In this document: positions 21,963 to 25,273 of the stretch, one piece after another
Layout: the number at the start of each line of letters is the position of its first letter
How positions within the stretch are numbered: position 1 is the first letter of the stretch
Source: a virus
Virus record (IMG/VR): IMGVR_UViG_3300048592_001209
Span: 1 to 25,273 of that record
Reading direction: 5' to 3' (one strand)
Length of the DNA: 25,273 nucleotides
The notes under the pieces: generated by a model
The model's input: the letters and a program-made list of their open reading frames with translations, nothing else
Database searches by the model: none
What the model was told of the DNA's origin: nothing
Program-made: the position numbers and the translations under genes

Positions 21963-22757
21963 ATGGCCGATGGCGAACGTGAACTGATCCGCTACCACGT
22001 CGAGGGCAAGGTCGGCGTGATCACGATCGACCGTCCCGACAAGCGCAACGCGATGACCTACGCCATGCTTGGCGACTTCATCGCAACCGTCGGGCGCGCC
22101 GACGACGACCCCGACACCGTCGTACTGGTGATCACCGGGGTTCCGGGAGCGTTCTGCGCCGGGACCGACCTGGCCGACCTGGCGACCGTGCCCGGCGAAA
22201 CGCGCGGGTTGCGCGGCTCCGCCGAGGAGAAGCACGCGTGGTGGCCGATCGCACAGGCCCGCAAGCCGACGATCGGGGCAATCGACGGACCGGCGGTCGG
22301 GATGGGCGCCGAGTTCTCGTCGCAGTGTGACATCCGACTGGCCAGCACCCAGGCCCGCTTCGCGTGGAATTTCGTGCATCGCGGACTCGTGCCCGACACC
22401 GGAGCTGGCACGTGGCTGCTCCCACGCATCATTGGATTGCAGCCCGCGCTCAAGCTGCTCTACACCGGCGAGATGATCGACGCCGATACGGCGCTCGCGC
22501 TCGGCTACGTGGTCGAGGTGATGCCGAGCGATGCGCTGCTCCCCGCCGCGATGGAGCTGGCGAACACGATCGCCACTGGGTCGCCCCACAGCCTCGGCCT
22601 GATCAAGGAACTCGTGTACGAGGGGCTGACTGCACCGGTCGGCGAGCACATGGGGCGCCACACGACCGCGCTCGCCGCGTGCTTCAAGAGCGACGATCAT
22701 CGTGAAGGCGTGGCGTCGTTCCTCGAACGCCGACCCGCCGAGTTCACCGGCCGCTGA
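21963..22757 (+). CDS. Enoyl-CoA hydratase/isomerase family protein
   Basis: This 264-residue protein is a full-length crotonase. The oxyanion-hole segments are visible (PGAFCAGTDL and DGPAVGMGAEFSSQCDIRLA). The Glu of GAEFS matches the first catalytic Glu of enoyl-CoA hydratase, but the position of the second (QPE in the mammalian enzyme) is Asn (FAWNFVHRG). The reaction may therefore be isomerisation or another crotonase chemistry on an acyl-CoA. It begins 33 bp after nrdJ and may be co-transcribed. A second, different crotonase lies convergently beyond the repeat. Confidence 0.88.
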   Translation: MADGERELIRYHVEGKVGVITIDRPDKRNAMTYAMLGDFIATVGRADDDPDTVVLVITGVPGAFCAGTDLADLATVPGETRGLRGSAEEKHAWWPIAQARKPTIGAIDGPAVGMGAEFSSQCDIRLASTQARFAWNFVHRGLVPDTGAGTWLLPRIIGLQPALKLLYTGEMIDADTALALGYVVEVMPSDALLPAAMELANTIATGSPHSLGLIKELVYEGLTAPVGEHMGRHTTALAACFKSDDHREGVASFLERRPAEFTGR

Positions 22758-22770
22758 CGGCCCGGCACCG

Positions 22771-22890
22771 AAGCGATGAGTGAAACCGCCGTATGCGGTC
22801 AGTTCGCTCATCGCCGGGGGTGGCACGCGGGAAGCGATGAGTGAAACCGCCGTATGCGGTCAGTTCGCTCATCGCCGGGGGTGGCACGCG
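22771..22890. repeat. Tandem pair of 59-bp hairpin repeats
   Basis: Two copies (22771-22829 and 22832-22890, period 61 bp) are identical over 59 bp. Each can fold into a hairpin: GCGATGAGTGAA pairs with TTCGCTCATCGC (one G-U), a 3-nt CAG bulge, then ACCGC with GCGGT around the loop CGTAT, about 17 bp in all. They fill the gap between two convergent genes, so they may act as a bidirectional terminator or a REP-type element. There is no T-run. Confidence 0.85.
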
Positions 22891-22909
22891 ACGCGGCGCG
22901 GGCCGGTGG

Positions 22910-23746
22910 TCAGAAGTTGGGGCGACGTTTCTCGATGAGGGCCGCGACGCCCTCGCGGTACTCAGCGGTGCCCATCGCGCCGTCGAGAAGTCGGAGCGAG
23001 TCGGCGACGGAGGCCGCGGGGTCGTGGCGGAGCAGGTCGTCGGTGATCTGGCGCTTGGTGGTGGTGACAGCGTCGGGGCCGGTGGTGGTTGCGATGAGTT
23101 GGCCGTAGCGGACAGCTGCGTCGAGCGCGGCGGCACCGTCGGGTTCGACGCCGTTCCACAGGCCCCAGTCGGCGGTCTCCGCTCCGGTGACCACGCGCCC
23201 CGACAGCAGCAGATCGTTCGCCCGTGCGACGCCGATCAGTCGCGGGAGCATCCAACTGGCGCCGTACTCGGCTGGCAGTCCGAGCTTCGGCGCCGCGGTG
23301 GTGAGCTTGGCGTCGGCGGCGACGAATCGAAGGTCGCAGAACAGCACGAGCGACAGCCCGACGCCAGCGCAGGCGCCGTTGACGGCGGCGATGATCGGCA
23401 ACCGGTAACCGAGCTGCCAGGCCATGTCGGCGTCGAGGCGAGCATCGATGTCGGCACCACTACCAGGCCTGGCGGGCTCGGCGGGAAGCCCACTGTCGTA
23501 GCCGCCTCGGTCGCCGTGGTCGGTCAGCGCCTTGGAGTCGCCGCCGACGCAGAACGCCGGGGGAGCACCGGTCACCACGACCGCTCGTACGTCGTCGCGG
23601 CATTCGAGGTCGGCCATGATCTGGCGATACTCGGCGTGCATCGTGCCCGTCCAGGCGTTGTGGCGGTGCGGTCGGTGGAGCCACACCGTGGCGACCCGAT
23701 CGGCGACCTTCCAGCGGATGGCCGTCAGCTCGCCACTCGATTCCAC
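22910..23746 (-). CDS. Enoyl-CoA hydratase/isomerase family protein (second)
   Basis: The GTG at 23746, with a GGGG 6 nt upstream and just after the CysQ-like stop, gives 278 residues; a GTG at 23758 is also possible. The crotonase fold is clear from VRAVVVTGAPPAFCVGGDSK and VNGACAGVGLSLVLFCDLRF. At the two catalytic Glu positions there appear to be Ser (VGLSLV) and Ala, so it is unlikely to be a classical hydratase. The LGLPAEYGASWMLPRLIG segment marks a common actinobacterial subgroup of unknown substrate. It follows the phosphatase gene by 2 bp and is probably in one operon with it. Confidence 0.85.
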   Translation of the reverse strand: MESSGELTAIRWKVADRVATVWLHRPHRHNAWTGTMHAEYRQIMADLECRDDVRAVVVTGAPPAFCVGGDSKALTDHGDRGGYDSGLPAEPARPGSGADIDARLDADMAWQLGYRLPIIAAVNGACAGVGLSLVLFCDLRFVAADAKLTTAAPKLGLPAEYGASWMLPRLIGVARANDLLLSGRVVTGAETADWGLWNGVEPDGAAALDAAVRYGQLIATTTGPDAVTTTKRQITDDLLRHDPAASVADSLRLLDGAMGTAEYREGVAALIEKRRPNF

Positions 23747-23748
23747 GG

Positions 23749-24501
23749 TCAGCCCCACATCGCTTTCAGGACGGGCTCGGCCAGCTCCGGTCGGCACACG
23801 ATGAAGTCCGGCAGCCACGGGTCGCGATCGTTGTAGACGATCGGCGAGCCATCGAGCCGACTGACGTGGAATCCCGATGCGAGTGCCACGCCTGCCGGCG
23901 CGGCAGAGTCCCACTGGTACATGCCGCCGTCGTGCACGTAGATGTCGGTCTCGCCCATCACGACCGACATCGCCTTCGCCCCGGCGGAGCCGAGTCGGAC
24001 GGCGTCGCAGTCGAGTCCCTCCACGACGAGCACGGCCGCGTACGGCGCGCGGGTGCGTGACGTGACGAGGATCGGCCGCTCGCGTTCGAACGGCGGCATC
24101 GGAGTGGGATCGTCGGTCGTGAAGGTCCGACCGACGGCCGGCAGGCTCACCGCTGCGGCGCCGAAGCGGTCACCGGTCCACAGAGCGATGTGCACGGCCC
24201 AGTCGATGCGACCGGGCTCGCCGAACTCGCGCGTGCCGTCGAGCGGGTCGACGATCCACACCCGATCGGCGCCGAAGCGGCGAGGGTCCTCGCGACCCTC
24301 TTCGGACAGTACGGCATCGTCGGGGCGGTGTGTCGCAAACTCCTGAGCCAGGAATCGTTGGGCGACGGCGTCGCCGGCATCCTTCACGTCCCAGGTGGAG
24401 GCGCCCGCCGCGAACATCTTCTCGCGCAGCTCCAACAGGAGATGACCGGCCTGCGTCGCCAACCGCGTGGCGAGCTGACCGTCGGTCTCCGTGGAAGGCA
24501 T
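23749..24501 (-). CDS. cysQ: Inositol monophosphatase-family phosphatase, CysQ-like (3'(2'),5'-bisphosphate nucleotidase)
   Basis: The 250-residue protein shows the metal-binding signatures of the family: Glu in DAVLSEEGRED, RVWIVDPLDGTREFGEPGRI with the two Asp, and MYQWDSAAPAGVALASG near the C-terminus. CysQ removes the 3'-phosphate from PAP, a by-product of sulfate assimilation and sulfonation; members of this family may also act on inositol phosphates, so substrate is not certain. The start is 12 bp from a large palindrome that fills the upstream gap, and no good Shine-Dalgarno is visible before the ATG. Confidence 0.82.
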   Translation of the reverse strand: MPSTETDGQLATRLATQAGHLLLELREKMFAAGASTWDVKDAGDAVAQRFLAQEFATHRPDDAVLSEEGREDPRRFGADRVWIVDPLDGTREFGEPGRIDWAVHIALWTGDRFGAAAVSLPAVGRTFTTDDPTPMPPFERERPILVTSRTRAPYAAVLVVEGLDCDAVRLGSAGAKAMSVVMGETDIYVHDGGMYQWDSAAPAGVALASGFHVSRLDGSPIVYNDRDPWLPDFIVCRPELAEPVLKAMWG

Positions 24502-24512
24502 CGAGCCAGTCT

Positions 24513-24601
24513 GCCAGCTCGATTACATCAGGGGTCAGACCCGCGATGTAATCGACGTACGATTACATCGCGGGTCTGACCCCTGATGTAATCGAGCTGG
24601 C
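24513..24601. repeat. 89-bp nested palindrome, REPIN-like
   Basis: Two perfect 42-bp arms (24513-24554 and 24560-24601) flank a 5-bp loop ACGTA. Each arm is itself an inverted repeat: GATTACATC and GATGTAATC flank GGGTCAGACCC. Four GATTACATC-type units in alternating orientation result. The element fills nearly all of the gap between ettA and cysQ. The form, two mirrored REP-like units, is that of a REPIN. Confidence 0.9.
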
Positions 24602-24605
24602 GTGA

Positions 24606-25273
24606 TCAGGCGAGCTTCTTGTACTTGATGCGATGGGGTTGGTCGGCGCCGGCGCCGAGTTCCTTCTTGCGACGCTCCTCGTACTCGGAGAAGTTGCCCT
24701 CGAACCAGCGCACCTGGCTGTCGCCCTCGAAGGCCAGCACGTGGGTGGCGACCCGGTCGAGGAACCAGCGGTCGTGCGAGATGATCACCGCGCAGCCGGG
24801 GAAGGACTCGAGGCCCGCTTCGAGTGCCCGCAGGGTGTCCATGTCGAGGTCGTTGGTCGGCTCGTCGAGCAGCAGCACGTTGCCGCCGGACTTCAACAGC
24901 TTGGCGAGGTGCACCCGGTTGCGTTCGCCACCAGAGAGGTCACCGACGCGCTTGCCGTGGTCGGTGCCCTTGAAGTTGAAGCTCGAGACGTAGGCGCGAC
25001 CGTGGATCTCGCGTCCACCGACGTCGAGCACCTCCGCGCCGCCGGTGATCTCCTCGTACACGGTCGCGTCCGGGTCGAGATCGTCGCGGTCCTGGTCGAC
25101 GTAGGAGAGGTCGACGGTGTCGCCGATCTTGATCGAGCCGGAGTCCGGCTCCTCGCGGCCGGCGAGCATCTTGAACAGCGTCGACTTGCCGGCGCCGTTC
25201 GGGCCGATGATGCCGACGATGCCGGCAGGTGGCAGCGTGAACGACAGGTCCTCGATCAGGAGTCGATCGCCGA
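24606..25273 (-). CDS. ettA: Energy-dependent translational throttle protein EttA, C-terminal part (5' truncated by window)
   Basis: The frame is open to the window edge, so only the second ABC domain (about 222 residues) is seen. Walker A is [17 protein letters not shown], the signature is [17 protein letters not shown], Walker B is [17 protein letters not shown], and the switch His is in [20 protein letters not shown]. The ending [13 protein letters not shown] is characteristic of EttA. This ABC-F protein binds the ribosomal E site and gates entry into elongation according to ATP level. It is a chromosomal housekeeping gene; its stop lies 5 bp from the palindrome. Confidence 0.95.
   Translation of the reverse strand, partial: GDRLLIEDLSFTLPPAGIVGIIGPNGAGKSTLFKMLAGREEPDSGSIKIGDTVDLSYVDQDRDDLDPDATVYEEITGGAEVLDVGGREIHGRAYVSSFNFKGTDHGKRVGDLSGGERNRVHLAKLLKSGGNVLLLDEPTNDLDMDTLRALEAGLESFPGCAVIISHDRWFLDRVATHVLAFEGDSQVRWFEGNFSEYEERRKKELGAGADQPHRIKYKKLA

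Noticed and set aside
20010-22826. A 938-codon open frame on the minus strand, opposite nrdJ and the first crotonase
   Set aside because: It mirrors well-recognised genes, has no domain of its own and shows the His/Arg/Asp/Val-rich composition expected from antisense reading of GC-rich codons.

Overview
The window is high-GC DNA from what looks like an actinobacterium. The class II (B12-dependent) ribonucleotide reductase, EttA, the crotonases and the overall codon use fit a marine or freshwater Acidimicrobiia member such as an Ilumatobacter relative. That taxonomic placement is an inference; no rRNA or tRNA gene is present to test it.

Layout. (1) Positions 2-1660 hold the 3' part of a chromosomal molybdopterin oxidoreductase gene. 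(2) About 1741-17663 is a compact prophage of roughly 16 kb. At its left edge are a small helix-turn-helix/excisionase-type gene and a divergent tyrosine integrase. From 17663 down to 2950 almost everything is read leftwards as one chain of overlapping genes: small early proteins (many with zinc-binding motifs), a winged-helix replication-initiator candidate with iteron-like repeats inside its gene, a 64-residue protein that may be an Acb2/Tad1-type signal sponge, HNH nuclease, small and large terminase, portal, a fused protease-capsid protein, head-tail connectors, tail terminator, tail tube, tape measure, tail proteins, endolysin and holin. A single small HTH gene runs the other way between portal and terminase. 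(3) Positions 17916-25273 are chromosomal again: nrdJ interrupted by a 399-residue intein with a LAGLIDADG endonuclease; two convergent crotonases separated by a tandem pair of hairpins; a CysQ-like phosphatase; a perfect 42-bp-arm nested palindrome; and the 3' part of ettA.

How it works together. The prophage encodes a complete packaging, head, siphovirus tail and lysis set but no visible DNA polymerase, primase or CI-type repressor. It probably uses the host replisome, recruited by the initiator at an origin inside its own gene. Its size and gene order resemble the very small actinobacterial siphophages (for example Rhodococcus RRH1 and the 15-17 kb Arthrobacter and Microbacterium phages), here with an integrase.

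The most interesting points are the iterons read in all three codon frames, the protease-capsid fusion with a strong internal ribosome-binding site, the Acb2-like candidate, the intein placed directly before the proposed radical cysteine of NrdJ, and the REPIN-like palindrome next to cysQ.
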